A stretch of DNA of 39,781 nucleotides from Flavobacteriales bacterium (GTDB taxonomy: Bacteria > Bacteroidota > Bacteroidia > Flavobacteriales_D > Crocinitomicaceae), in NCBI GenBank assembly GCA_947491305.1, contig CANLIL010000024.1, positions 1 to 39,781 of the forward strand, in the 5' to 3' direction. The stretch's first letter is position 1, and each line of letters begins with the position of its first letter. Below are positions 26,162 to 35,500 of this stretch, in pieces. Both the position numbers and the translations under genes were made by a program. The notes beneath the pieces were generated by a model that saw only the letters and a list, made by a program, of their open reading frames with translations, was not told the origin of the DNA and made no database searches.

Positions 26162-27022
26162 ATGGAAGTAATTATCAGTTTAATCGTTATTGTTGCATTG
26201 ATCACATTTTATGATTATTTCGCAGCAAGAAGTTGGCAACAAGTTACCTCTTCAGTTCGTAATGAAATTGTATTTGAACACCGAAACAAAGAATATGGTG
26301 CATATGTCTTGAGAAATGAATATGACAAAAGATTAATGTTCATTATGTTGGGATTAGTTCTTGCAATTGGTTTATCTTTTGGAACATATATGTTTATCAA
26401 AAATTTACCAGAAGAAAAAGAAGTTTTGCCTCCGGTTGATACAACTCAATTTACGGTAGCGGCTCCACCTGAAGAGGATGTGCCACCGCCACCAAAAGAA
26501 GAGTTACCTCCACCAATGGAAAAAACAGTGGCGTTTATGCCTCCAGTTGTTGTAGATATTCCTGTTGAAGATGAAATTCCACCTCAAGAAGCGATGGAAG
26601 ACACGAAAGCAGATACTAAAAACAACGACACAGAAAATGAAAACTTTGCTCCTCCAGTTGTAGGAGATGACACACCTCCGGTTGTTCAACAAAAAGAAGA
26701 AGAACCAGAGATGATTGTTGAAGAAGAAGCAGAGTTTCCAGGTGGATTTGCTGCAATGATGGCGTTTATTCAAAAGAATTTGAATTACCCTCAAGAAGCA
26801 ATTGAAAACAACATTCAAGGAAAATGTTACTTGCAGTTCGTAGTTGATAAACAAGGAGATGTAAGTAAAGTACAATTGGTTCGTGGAATCAGCGGTTGTC
26901 CTGAATGTGACAAAGAAGCAATGCGCGTTGTAAGAATGATGCGAGGATTCAAACCTGCAAAAATCAAAGGTAGAAGCGTAACAGCTTACTTTAGAATGCC
27001 AATTGATTTTAGATTAGAATAA
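26162..27022 (+). CDS. tonB: TonB family energy transducer, copy 2
   Basis: A 286-residue TonB with the same plan as copy 1: hydrophobic segment 1-17, RNEIVFEHRNKEYGAYVLRN, a second membrane helix at about 60-78, a long Pro/Glu-rich stretch (PPPPKEELPPPMEK and similar) that can span the periplasm, and a C-terminal TonB domain (FPGGFAAMMAFIQ ... GCPECDKEAMRVVRMM). It is the last gene of the exbB-exbD-exbD-tonB unit and is followed by a strong terminator. Copies 1 and 2 clearly arose by duplication, since they match along the whole N-terminus and the CTD but not in the linker. Confidence 0.93.
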   Translation: MEVIISLIVIVALITFYDYFAARSWQQVTSSVRNEIVFEHRNKEYGAYVLRNEYDKRLMFIMLGLVLAIGLSFGTYMFIKNLPEEKEVLPPVDTTQFTVAAPPEEDVPPPPKEELPPPMEKTVAFMPPVVVDIPVEDEIPPQEAMEDTKADTKNNDTENENFAPPVVGDDTPPVVQQKEEEPEMIVEEEAEFPGGFAAMMAFIQKNLNYPQEAIENNIQGKCYLQFVVDKQGDVSKVQLVRGISGCPECDKEAMRVVRMMRGFKPAKIKGRSVTAYFRMPIDFRLE

Positions 27023-27039
27023 ATTTAACTTTTTATTGA

Positions 27040-27074
27040 ATCCCCGTTTGAGCTTTTAAACGGGGATTTTTTTT
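27040..27074 (+). terminator. Strong rho-independent terminator after tonB copy 2
   Basis: A perfect 10-bp stem ATCCCCGTTT / AAACGGGGAT with an 8-base loop and eight T's. The next ATG is only 9 bases after the T-run, so the downstream genes depend on readthrough or on a promoter hidden in the hairpin region. Confidence 0.92.
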
Positions 27075-27082
27075 ACACAATT

Positions 27083-27277
27083 ATGGGAAAAATTATCACG
27101 ATTGGATTAACTGCTGCGATTGTAATCATGTGCATTGTAATGGCTTGTTACTTTGCGTTAACGGATATAATGAGTGACCGATTATTCGGGACGAAACGAA
27201 CAGCATTAATTATTGTTTTATGTTGCTATGCACTTTACAGAATCTATCGATTATATGTAACTTTAAAGAAAAACTAG
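27083..27277 (+). CDS. Two-helix small membrane protein
   Basis: A 64-residue protein that is nearly all membrane: helices at about 5-27 and 38-57 joined by a short charged turn (SDRLFGTKR), with a basic tail (LYVTLKKN). I know no function. It sits between the TonB terminator and the PstS-like lipoprotein, whose start follows its stop by one base, so co-translation with that gene is likely. Base use matches its neighbours, supporting a real gene. It may be an assembly or anchoring subunit of the transport cluster, which is inferred from position only. Confidence 0.7.
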   Translation: MGKIITIGLTAAIVIMCIVMACYFALTDIMSDRLFGTKRTALIIVLCCYALYRIYRLYVTLKKN

Positions 27278-27278
27278 C

Positions 27279-28202
27279 ATGTTCAAAAATATTAAAATTT
27301 GTGCGATTATAATTTCAACAAGTTTATTGACAGGTTGTAATTCTTCAGATAATCCATTGGCTTACGCGAAAAACACACATGGAAGAGGTGCTGTAAAAAT
27401 TTACATTGAAGAATCGTTTAAGCCTTTATTTGACACTTCAATTTACACTTTTGAAAGCTTCTTTCCCAAAGCGAATATTACAGCTGTTTATCGTTCTGAA
27501 GGTGAAATTATTAACTCGTTTTTTGCGAATAAAACTAAAACTATTTCTATCTCAAGAGATTTTACTAAAGCTGAAAAATATAAACTAAAGAAAAATAGTG
27601 TAGAAGTCAGAAGTGAAAAAATTGCTGAAGATGCATTGGCTTTAATTATCCACCCATCAAACAACGACTCATTGATATCGATTGATGAATTGAAAGCAAT
27701 AATTTCTGGAAAACAAACTACATGGAAATCTTCTCAAGCTAAAATAAATGTTGTTTTTGATCAAAAAAACTCAGCAAATTTTGCTTACTTAATTGACTTG
27801 TGTAAAATAAAACAATTACCAATTAATGTTTTTGCCGTTCATTCAAATGTTGAAGTAATTAACTACGTTAAAAATAATCCGAGTGCCTTAGGCGTTATTG
27901 GTTTAAATTGGATCAGCGATCAAGACGATTTTGATGTTTTGGATTTTGTAAATGGAATAAAGGTTATGAGTGTTGCAAAAGACAATAAATCTGGACATTT
28001 TAAACCGTATGCTGGATTTATATTCACAAGAGAATACCCATTGAAACGTGAAATCTGGATGATAAATAAAGCTGGGAGACAAACGTTGAATTCAGGTTTT
28101 GTTCTATTTATGAAAGGAGAAAAAGGCCAATTGATCGTTCAGAAATCAGCTTTAGTTCCTGCAAATGCGCCTGTTCGGTTAATTCAGTTGCGTGAAGAAT
28201 AA
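27279..28202 (+). CDS. PstS-like phosphate-binding family lipoprotein
   Basis: A 307-residue periplasmic-binding-protein-like lipoprotein with lipobox LLTGC (Cys20). The fold of the PstS family is suggested by the order of elements: VKIYIEESFKPLF, an ISRDFTKAE block where PstS usually has its phosphate-contacting Ser/Arg/Asp residues, EDALALIIHPSN and ALGVIGLNWISD. PstS normally feeds a PstCAB ABC permease, but none is here. Instead it follows TonB/ExbBD and precedes a TPR protein, an arrangement I recall as common in Bacteroidota. Its ligand may be phosphate or something else; the equivalent residues need a structure-based comparison. Confidence 0.85.
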   Translation: MFKNIKICAIIISTSLLTGCNSSDNPLAYAKNTHGRGAVKIYIEESFKPLFDTSIYTFESFFPKANITAVYRSEGEIINSFFANKTKTISISRDFTKAEKYKLKKNSVEVRSEKIAEDALALIIHPSNNDSLISIDELKAIISGKQTTWKSSQAKINVVFDQKNSANFAYLIDLCKIKQLPINVFAVHSNVEVINYVKNNPSALGVIGLNWISDQDDFDVLDFVNGIKVMSVAKDNKSGHFKPYAGFIFTREYPLKREIWMINKAGRQTLNSGFVLFMKGEKGQLIVQKSALVPANAPVRLIQLREE

Positions 28203-28252
28203 TAATTAACAATCAATTAACTAAAATTAGTTTTCAATCCGTTCTATTTTTA

Positions 28253-28260
28253 TAATTTTG
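28253..28260 (+). promoter_or_regulatory. TAnnTTTG promoter element of the TPR gene
   Basis: TAATTTTG is an exact consensus match 51 bases before the ATG at 28312; TTT stands in place of TTG 19 bases upstream. Confidence 0.5.
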
Positions 28261-28311
28261 ACGGTGTAACAGTTAAGTTAATTACAAAAATTAAAAACAA
28301 AATTTTTCAAG

Positions 28312-29910
28312 ATGAAAATGCACATTATTTTAGCACTTACAACGGTTGTTTCAAGTGTTACTTTTGGTCAAACATTAAAAGATGCAATTCGTAAAACGGA
28401 TAACGAACGTTTTGCTGAAGCAAACAATGATTTTAGAAAATTAGTCGCTGCAGAACCTGCAAATGGTTCAATTTATTTTTATGCAGGAGAAAATTATCAA
28501 TTTCAAGGTGAATTAGATTCTGCATTGATTTTATGGAAAAAAGCATATGATGTTCAAGCAATTTCTCCACTAGCAATAGTAAGTCTTGGTAAATCTCAAT
28601 GGATTTCTGGTGATGAGATTGGAGCAAAAGCTCAATTTGCAACTGCATTAAAATTAACTAAGAATAAAAACGCTGAAGTAATTCGAGCAATTGCTGGTAC
28701 ATACATTTATTCTAAAAAGAAGAATTTAGAAGAAGCTATTGCGCTTTTACAAATTGCAACAAAATTAGATTCAAAAAATGAAGATGGTTTTTTAATGTTA
28801 GGAGATGCTCTAATTGAAAAAAATCCAACAAATGGAAGTGAAGCAATTATCAGTTACAATCAAGTTTTGGATATAAATTCTAAATCTCCTCGTGGTATTG
28901 TTCGTGTTGCAAAAGTATACCAACGTGCTCAAAATTTTGAATTAGCGAATGAGAAATACAAAGAAGCACAAACAATTGATCCTACATATGCTCCAGCTTA
29001 CAGAGAAAATGCAGAATTAAACATGCGTTTCAATCAATCTAAAAAAGCGATTGAAAACTGGAAAAAATACTTAGAGTTGAACAATAGCGACGAAGCAAGA
29101 TACCGTTTTTGTACCGCTTTATTCTCAGGAAAACAATACTGCGATGCCATTACTGAGATTGAGAGTTTACAAGCAAAAGGATTTGATAATTTCTACATGG
29201 AACGAATGTTGACGTATTCAAATTTTGAATGTTGGAAAGATACTGAATCAACTAAAAAAGGATTAGCTGCAAGTCAAAAATTCTTTGAAATTGCTCCTGC
29301 TGATAAAGTATTGTTTTTAGATTACAAATACAAAGGATTATTATTGTCTAAATCTGGAAGTGATTCTTTGTCGATTATTGAGTTAGAAAAAGCATCTTCT
29401 ATTAATGAAGAAGCAGCAAAAGAATTAGCTGGCGACATTGGTAAAATGTACTTGAAAATGAAAAAATACGACAAAGTAATTTTTTATTATAATTTAAAAG
29501 CAAGTGCTTCAAAATTATCGCCTCAAGAATTTTTTGAATTGGGTCGTTCGTATTATTTTGGACCGAAAGATTTTGTAAACGCAGATACTTCATTTGCACG
29601 TTTATTGGTGATTTCTCCAACGTATGCACCAGCAATGTTATGGAGAGCGCGTTCAAACTTCCAACAAGATCTTAAAAATGCAAATTGGATGGCGCAACCA
29701 TACTATGAAAAAGTGATTGAAATGGTGAAAGTTGAGGAACGTACAGTTGGAAACAATAAAGCTATGATTATTGAATCTGCAAAATACTTAGGTGATTACT
29801 ATGTTACATCCAAAGCGAAGGATTTAGCTAAAGCAAAAATCAATTGGCAAATTGTGAAAGATTTAGATCCTGCAGATAAACAAGCGAAAGCTTTCTTTGG
29901 GGAAAAATGA
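28312..29910 (+). CDS. Exported tetratricopeptide-repeat protein
   Basis: A 532-residue protein with a signal peptide (about 1-20, ending TFGQ) and at least eight TPR-like helical repeats through its length, for example repeats containing NGSIYFYAGENYQFQGELDS, SPRGIVRVAKVYQRAQNF and SPQEFFELGRSYYFGPKDF. TPR solenoids bind other proteins, so this is probably a periplasmic or outer-membrane scaffold. It has its own promoter and a terminator, but lies directly after the PstS-like gene, as in related genomes I recall. A partner role for the TonB/PstS cluster is an inference from this position. Confidence 0.88.
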   Translation: MKMHIILALTTVVSSVTFGQTLKDAIRKTDNERFAEANNDFRKLVAAEPANGSIYFYAGENYQFQGELDSALILWKKAYDVQAISPLAIVSLGKSQWISGDEIGAKAQFATALKLTKNKNAEVIRAIAGTYIYSKKKNLEEAIALLQIATKLDSKNEDGFLMLGDALIEKNPTNGSEAIISYNQVLDINSKSPRGIVRVAKVYQRAQNFELANEKYKEAQTIDPTYAPAYRENAELNMRFNQSKKAIENWKKYLELNNSDEARYRFCTALFSGKQYCDAITEIESLQAKGFDNFYMERMLTYSNFECWKDTESTKKGLAASQKFFEIAPADKVLFLDYKYKGLLLSKSGSDSLSIIELEKASSINEEAAKELAGDIGKMYLKMKKYDKVIFYYNLKASASKLSPQEFFELGRSYYFGPKDFVNADTSFARLLVISPTYAPAMLWRARSNFQQDLKNANWMAQPYYEKVIEMVKVEERTVGNNKAMIIESAKYLGDYYVTSKAKDLAKAKINWQIVKDLDPADKQAKAFFGEK

Positions 29911-29960
29911 ACTTCGGATTCTCCAACTAAAACTTCTAAAAATAAGAAGAACAAAAAAAA

Positions 29961-29984
29961 GCACCTTAATTGAGGTGCTTTTTT
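29961..29984 (+). terminator. Rho-independent terminator after the TPR gene
   Basis: GCACCT-TAATTG-AGGTGC with flanking A and T runs (AAAAAAAA before, TTTTTT after), giving a symmetric hairpin that may work in both directions between the convergent genes. Confidence 0.88.
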
Positions 29985-30008
29985 ATTAACTATAAATTTC
30001 TGTAGAAA

Positions 30009-30239
30009 TCAAATATACGTTAGTATTAAATTTGAAAATTGTTGAATTCTTGGTTTGTTTTGGATACGTTTAGCAATTTGTAAACCATTGACATAATGAT
30101 CAATAGCTTCATCTGTTTGACCATTTTTTCCAGCTGTATTACCTAATTCTAAGTAAGTCAATAATAACGCAGATTCAGAATCTGTTTGATTAAAGGCTGA
30201 TTGTTGATGATTTTGAAAATCTACAATTGCTGTTTCCAT
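30009..30239 (-). CDS. Small TPR-like protein, function unknown
   Basis: A 76-residue protein beginning METAIVDFQNHQQSAFNQ and holding about one and a half helix-turn-helix units typical of TPRs (LLLTYLELGNTAGKNGQTDE, AIDHYVNGLQIAKRI). There is no signal peptide, so it is likely cytoplasmic. A longer in-frame start at 30344 would begin inside the terminator hairpin and is rejected. A TTAATTTG element (7/8 match to TAnnTTTG) lies at 30270-30277 on the minus strand, about 30 bases upstream. It could be a stand-alone adaptor or the remnant of a larger TPR protein. Confidence 0.6.
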   Translation of the reverse strand: METAIVDFQNHQQSAFNQTDSESALLLTYLELGNTAGKNGQTDEAIDHYVNGLQIAKRIQNKPRIQQFSNLILTYI

Positions 30240-30327
30240 ACTTCTGAAGTTTAGTTTTTTTACAATACAAATTAACACATTGTATATTATTCTAATGTTA
30301 ATTAGAAGGGAACAAATTATTAAGTAT

Positions 30328-30363
30328 AAAAAAAATCCTGCCATTTCTGACAGGATTTTTTTT
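30328..30363 (-). terminator. Terminator with GAAA tetraloop after the S46 gene
   Basis: On the minus strand TCCTG-TCA-GAAA-TGG-CAGGA is flanked by eight A's and eight T's. UCA/UGG pairing extends the stem under a GAAA loop. The inner TCAGAAATGG is identical to that of the terminator at 6001-6030. It separates the S46 peptidase gene from the 76-aa gene. Confidence 0.9.
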
Positions 30364-30378
30364 CTTTAAAGTGAAAGT

Positions 30379-32517
30379 TTATTTTACAATATCCATTTCA
30401 TCAACAATTACTTTTGCATTTGAGAATTTTTCAATAACCCATAATACATAACGAATATCAACATTGATTGTACGCTGTAAATTCGCATCAAAGATTACAT
30501 CTCCTGCCATTGCTTCAATGTTACCATCAAATGCTAATCCAATTAACTCACCTTTTCCGTTTAATACCGGAGAACCTGAGTTACCACCTGTAATATCATT
30601 ATCTGTTAAGAAACACACTGGCATGTATCCTTTAGCATCAGCATAGCGACCAAAGTCTTTGCTTTTGTTCATATCAATTAAACGTGTTGGTAAATCAAAT
30701 TCTGAATCACCAGCTTTGTATTTTTTAACCATTCCCTCCATTGTGGTATAGTTGTTGATTTTAGCATCATTTCGTTTGTCAGCAGGTAAAGCTCTTACTT
30801 TTCCATATGTTAAACGCAATGTTGAGTTAGCATCTGGGTATTGAATAGGAGCTAATTTAGCAACTCTTAAACCATCGACTAATAGTCTAAATGAAGCGCT
30901 AAAATCATTTTGCGCTTTTGTAATTTCTGGCGAACGTGTATTTATATGACTAATCAAATCAGCTGATAACGCGAAGATTGGGTCATTTGTAAGCATAGCA
31001 TCAGATGGAGCATCTAAGAAAGCCATTACTTTTTCTTCTGAACCAAATATACTCATTGCAAAAATTGCTTTTGTATAAGCATCACTGTTTTTGCCGATTT
31101 TTACAACAGCTGGCGCTAAAGCGTAACCAGTTGATTTTTCACTGTAAACTTTTAATTGTGCTGCCATGATATCAATTTCAGCTGGCATGTGTAATTCAGA
31201 ATAGAATGCGTGAATTTCATTCGCAAGATCAGCTTTCATTTCAGCTTGTTTTGCAGCATCTGCTTGCGCATACATACTTAATTGTTTGCCTAATGAACGA
31301 GATACGATTCCAAATGAAGAAGTACGCAACAATTGTTGTAAATAGTTGTCGTGACGCTGTTTTTCATTTGTAATGCTGTAATAATTATTAATCGTTTCAA
31401 TAACTTTACCGTATTTTTCTTTGTTTTCAGCTTTGTTTGCCCATTTATTGAATTTTGCTTCTTGAGCAGCTTTAGATTTAGCAGTTTGGAATTTTGTTAA
31501 AGCATCAATCATACCTTGACGGTTTTTCCAATAGTTAGCAGTAGATGCATATTTAGAAGCGTAAATTAAATTAACGGCTTCGCTTTTATCCATGTACTTT
31601 TTCATTTGGTCCATTCCAGTTTTTGCACCTTCAACCCAAGCAGGATATGCAAATTTCACATTTTGTTCAATTCCACCTGCTGGCATCCAACGATTTGTTC
31701 TTCCCGGGTAACCAAGAATCATTGCGAAATCATTTTCTTTTACACCACCAATATTAACTGGTAAATGGTGTTTTGGTTTTAACGGAACATTGTTTGGAGA
31801 GTATTCTGCTGGATTACCGTCTTTATCAGCGTAAATTCTAAACATTGAGAAGTCACCTGTATGACGAGGCCATTCCCAGTTGTCTGTGTCTCCACCGAAT
31901 TTACCAATGCTTTCTGGAGGAGTTCCAACTAAACGAACGTCTTTGAAATCTTGGTATACAAAGTAGTAAAATTCATTTCCTTGAAAGAATGAACGAACAG
32001 AAACGGTATATTTTCCACCTTCGTTGTTTTCTTTTTCGATAACTGCAATTTCTTGTGCAATTGCTTTTTCACGCTCAGCTTCAGTCATTACAGGTGTAAC
32101 TTTTGCCAAAATTCGTTTTGACACATCATCCATTCTGACGAAGAAACGAACGAATAAACTTTTAGGTTTTAATTCGTTTTTACGATCTGTAGCCCAAAAA
32201 CCATTTTTTAAATAGTTTGCTTCTGGTGTTGATAATTCAGCAATCGCATCGTATCCACAGTGGTGATTTGTTAGTACCAATGCTTCTTTTGAAATTAATT
32301 CAGCAGTACAACCACCATTGAATTGAACGACTGCATCTTTTAAAGAGTGATTGTTGATGCTGTAAATCTCTTCTGTTGTCAATTGAAGTCCCATTTTCTG
32401 CATGTCTCTATGATTCAAGCGATCAATGAACATTAAGAACCACATTCCTTCGTCAGCTTTAGCAAAAGTGCCTACTAACAAGAAGAATGCAATTAAAGTA
32501 ATTTTAAATTGTTTCAT
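30379..32517 (-). CDS. S46 family dipeptidyl-peptidase, DPP7-type
   Basis: A 712-residue exported serine peptidase with a signal peptide (about 1-21). The S46 triad is His85 or His86 in TNHHCGY, Asp222 in HTGDFSMF and Ser647 in TGGNSGSPVL. S46 enzymes remove dipeptides from peptide N-termini in the periplasm and help asaccharolytic Bacteroidota feed on protein. The residue 18 positions after the Ser (Gly665 in AFDGNIEAM) matches the Gly of DPP7, where DPP11 has Arg, so a preference for hydrophobic P1 residues is predicted rather than Asp/Glu. The full length agrees with the family. It lies between a promoter (32543-32550) and a terminator, as a single gene. Confidence 0.95.
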   Translation of the reverse strand: MKQFKITLIAFFLLVGTFAKADEGMWFLMFIDRLNHRDMQKMGLQLTTEEIYSINNHSLKDAVVQFNGGCTAELISKEALVLTNHHCGYDAIAELSTPEANYLKNGFWATDRKNELKPKSLFVRFFVRMDDVSKRILAKVTPVMTEAEREKAIAQEIAVIEKENNEGGKYTVSVRSFFQGNEFYYFVYQDFKDVRLVGTPPESIGKFGGDTDNWEWPRHTGDFSMFRIYADKDGNPAEYSPNNVPLKPKHHLPVNIGGVKENDFAMILGYPGRTNRWMPAGGIEQNVKFAYPAWVEGAKTGMDQMKKYMDKSEAVNLIYASKYASTANYWKNRQGMIDALTKFQTAKSKAAQEAKFNKWANKAENKEKYGKVIETINNYYSITNEKQRHDNYLQQLLRTSSFGIVSRSLGKQLSMYAQADAAKQAEMKADLANEIHAFYSELHMPAEIDIMAAQLKVYSEKSTGYALAPAVVKIGKNSDAYTKAIFAMSIFGSEEKVMAFLDAPSDAMLTNDPIFALSADLISHINTRSPEITKAQNDFSASFRLLVDGLRVAKLAPIQYPDANSTLRLTYGKVRALPADKRNDAKINNYTTMEGMVKKYKAGDSEFDLPTRLIDMNKSKDFGRYADAKGYMPVCFLTDNDITGGNSGSPVLNGKGELIGLAFDGNIEAMAGDVIFDANLQRTINVDIRYVLWVIEKFSNAKVIVDEMDIVK

Positions 32518-32542
32518 TTTCTAGTTTTTATTTATTTGTGTC

Positions 32543-32550
32543 CAAAAATA
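32543..32550 (-). promoter_or_regulatory. TAnnTTTG promoter element of the S46 gene
   Basis: TATTTTTG on the minus strand, an exact consensus match 25 bases before the ATG. No clear -33 TTG. Confidence 0.5.
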
Positions 32551-32589
32551 AGAACATTTTGTTAAAAATTAAGCTAAAAACTCACTTCT

Positions 32590-35500
32590 TTACCTGAAAA
32601 TTAATTCATCTGTAAATAACCACGTATCATTTCCAGCACCTAAATGCCAACTAGGACATTTTCCGGAGTTTTTGGCCGTAACTTTGAATGCCGAAATAGG
32701 TTTGTCAGTTGATATATTTCGATAGAATTCAGCAATCGTTGGTCCGACATATGTTGAGAAAGAAGGGATAATTGTAGGGGAGTTCGCTGACGATGCACTC
32801 GCTTGTATTGTTGCAATTGGAACTAATTTTTCAAATGTTTTTCCGTCATACGAAATTTCAATTTCAATGGAATTAGGGTAAAAAATCCATGATTTCATAT
32901 CTTGCAAACAGGAGATTCCTATTTCTTTTAACACCCTTGGTTTCTCGAATTTAACTTCAGTTACTAAATCTTTTGCATAAAACCCTTGCCAATCACCCGT
33001 CCTAAATTCTTTGGTTCCTTTTACACCATCAATAAGTGTATTAGGCCCAGCAGATTCGTATTGGTGGGCATATTCACTTTTTAATAAAAGCGAGATTTCT
33101 TTGTCTCGTTTGATGAAAGTGGCTTTTACCCAAGGACTGTAATTTGTTTCAGTTGATGGCATTGAATTAAAATCTATGCGAGGAGAGATCGAGGTTAGTT
33201 GACGCGCTTCAATTTCACATGATTTTTCAATGGTAAATGGATTGGTATAATCAATTAGTTTAGTTGTGTCATCTGCAAATCGATATTGAACTCGAATATT
33301 TTCCCAGTTTAAAGGTTGTTGATGTTCAATTTTTACGGTTAATTGATTTTCAAATACACGATTATCAACTCTGAAAAATGGAGTAGGAGTGAATCGCATA
33401 TTTAATGCCATTTCTTTTGTAATTGGACTTCCAACTGATGATCGAATTGATTTTGATGGCGCAGATCCCATTTCAAGTATGAGTTCACCGCCACCAACTA
33501 ATTGTTGGTGAGTAATGCCGTTAATTAATATTTCACTACCATTTAATACAATTTTTTGGATGTATTTGTTTTCTTTTGAATTGTTTAAAACATTTATTTT
33601 TAGCGTTTTACCATTTTCTAATTGAAGTTCAGCTTGATCTATTAAAGGTCGTCCAAAATCATACCATGGATTTCCTGGTGCAATTTGATAAATTCCCAAC
33701 GAACTTAAAACATACCAAGCTGACATTTGACCACAATCTTCATTTCCGGATAATCCATCTGGCTTTGTAGCATACAATTCACGTTCAATTTTATCAACGT
33801 AATAGCTTGTTTTGTGAGGCGCATTGGTGTAATTGTATAAGTATGCCATGTGATGAGATGGCTCGTTTCCATGGGCATATTGACCAATTAAACCTGTAAT
33901 ATCAGCTTGATCACGACCACTTAAAGACGCATTCGTCGTAAATAAACGATCTAACCAATGTTCTAATGAATCTTTTCCACCCATCAATTGACTTAATAAA
34001 TCAATGGCATGCGGTGCATAAAGTGAGTATTGCCAGCTATTTGCTTCTGTATAATTGAAATTCACTTCAGTTGGGTCGAACGGAGTATACCAGGCACCAT
34101 CTCTTCTCGCACGCATGAATTTAGTTTGAGGATCATATAAATTTATGAAATTCATCGATCGTTTGTAATAAGGTTGATAGATATCCATTTTACCTAGATT
34201 TTTGGCCATTTCAGCAATACAAAAATCATCGTAAGCATATTCTAAGGTTTTAGAAACAGATTCTGGTTCATCTCCGGAACTAATAAATCCTTTTTGTCCA
34301 TATTGTTTTTTTCCTAATTCATTGATTTTAGAAGTGTAAACCATTGCGTTCAATGCTTTTTGAGCATCAAAATCTTTTATTCCTTTAGCATATGCATCAG
34401 CAATGATAGAAGCACTATGGTATCCTATCATGCAATCCGTCTCGTTACCAGCAAGCTCCCAAACTGGTAAATCTCCACCTTGATCAAATTGTCTTAAAAA
34501 AGTATGGATGAAATCTGTTGTTCGTTTTGGTTGAATAATTGTGTATAAAGGATTCGCAGCTCTGTAGGTATCCCAAATAGAAAACACAGTGTATTGCGAA
34601 TAATTGTTTTCAATCGTATGAATTTGATTGTCTCTTCCGCGGTATTTCCTATCACAATCATTGAAAATATTTGGTTGAATAAATGTGTGGTATAGTGCAG
34701 TGTAAAAATTAATTAAAATTGAAGGTGAAGTTGTTTTTATATCAATTTTATTCAATTCTTCGTCCCATTTTTTAACTGTTTTTGCTCTAATTTCGTTAAA
34801 ATCCCAATTTGGCATTTCAGTTTTAAGGTTTAGTTCTGCACCCTTTTCATCAACTGCTGACATTCCAACTTTTAATAGAATTTTTTCAGTAGTAGAAGGG
34901 AAGGATAGTACTAACTTATGTTGTCCATTTTTTGTAATGTATTGTTGATTTTCAAAAGGTGTATTTAATTGAATATAGAAATAAAAATGTTGTTCATTTG
35001 CCCAAGCTGATGAAATACGGTATCCTGAAATTGTTTGATTGTCAAGTGTTTTTATGGATTGATTGATTAGTTTGTCGCGATGATCTAAATCAATTAAAAG
35101 GTATTTTTTACCTTTCTTTTTTTGAAACGTATATTCGTGCATTCCAGCTCGTTCTGTCGTTGTTAAGCGAACATTGATAGCTTGATTTAACAACTTAACA
35201 CTGTAAAAACCGGGAGAGGCTTTTTCATTATCGTGATTAAATTGATCTCCATAGCCTTTTTTTGATAAATAGCCAGGAGTTGTTTTTAATTTTCCAGATT
35301 GAGGTACAATCAATAAATCACCATAATCAGGAACACCTGTGCCACTTAAATGCGTATGACTAAAACCATAAATTACAGAATCAGAATAATGATAACCCGA
35401 ACAACCGTCCCAGCCATCATAACGTGTATCAGGGCTTAATTGCATCATACCAAATGGCGCTGTAGCTCCTGGAAACGTATGGCCGTGACCACCCGTTCCA

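Noticed and set aside
26504-26875. 123-codon open frame antisense to the Pro/Glu-rich part of tonB copy 2
   Set aside because: It is explained by the low-complexity sense sequence; the product is Phe/Trp/Arg/Cys-rich with no recognisable fold.
30240-30344. Longer hydrophobic N-terminus for the 76-aa TPR-like protein
   Set aside because: It would start inside the terminator hairpin (30328-30363); the hydrophobic residues come from AT-rich noncoding sequence.
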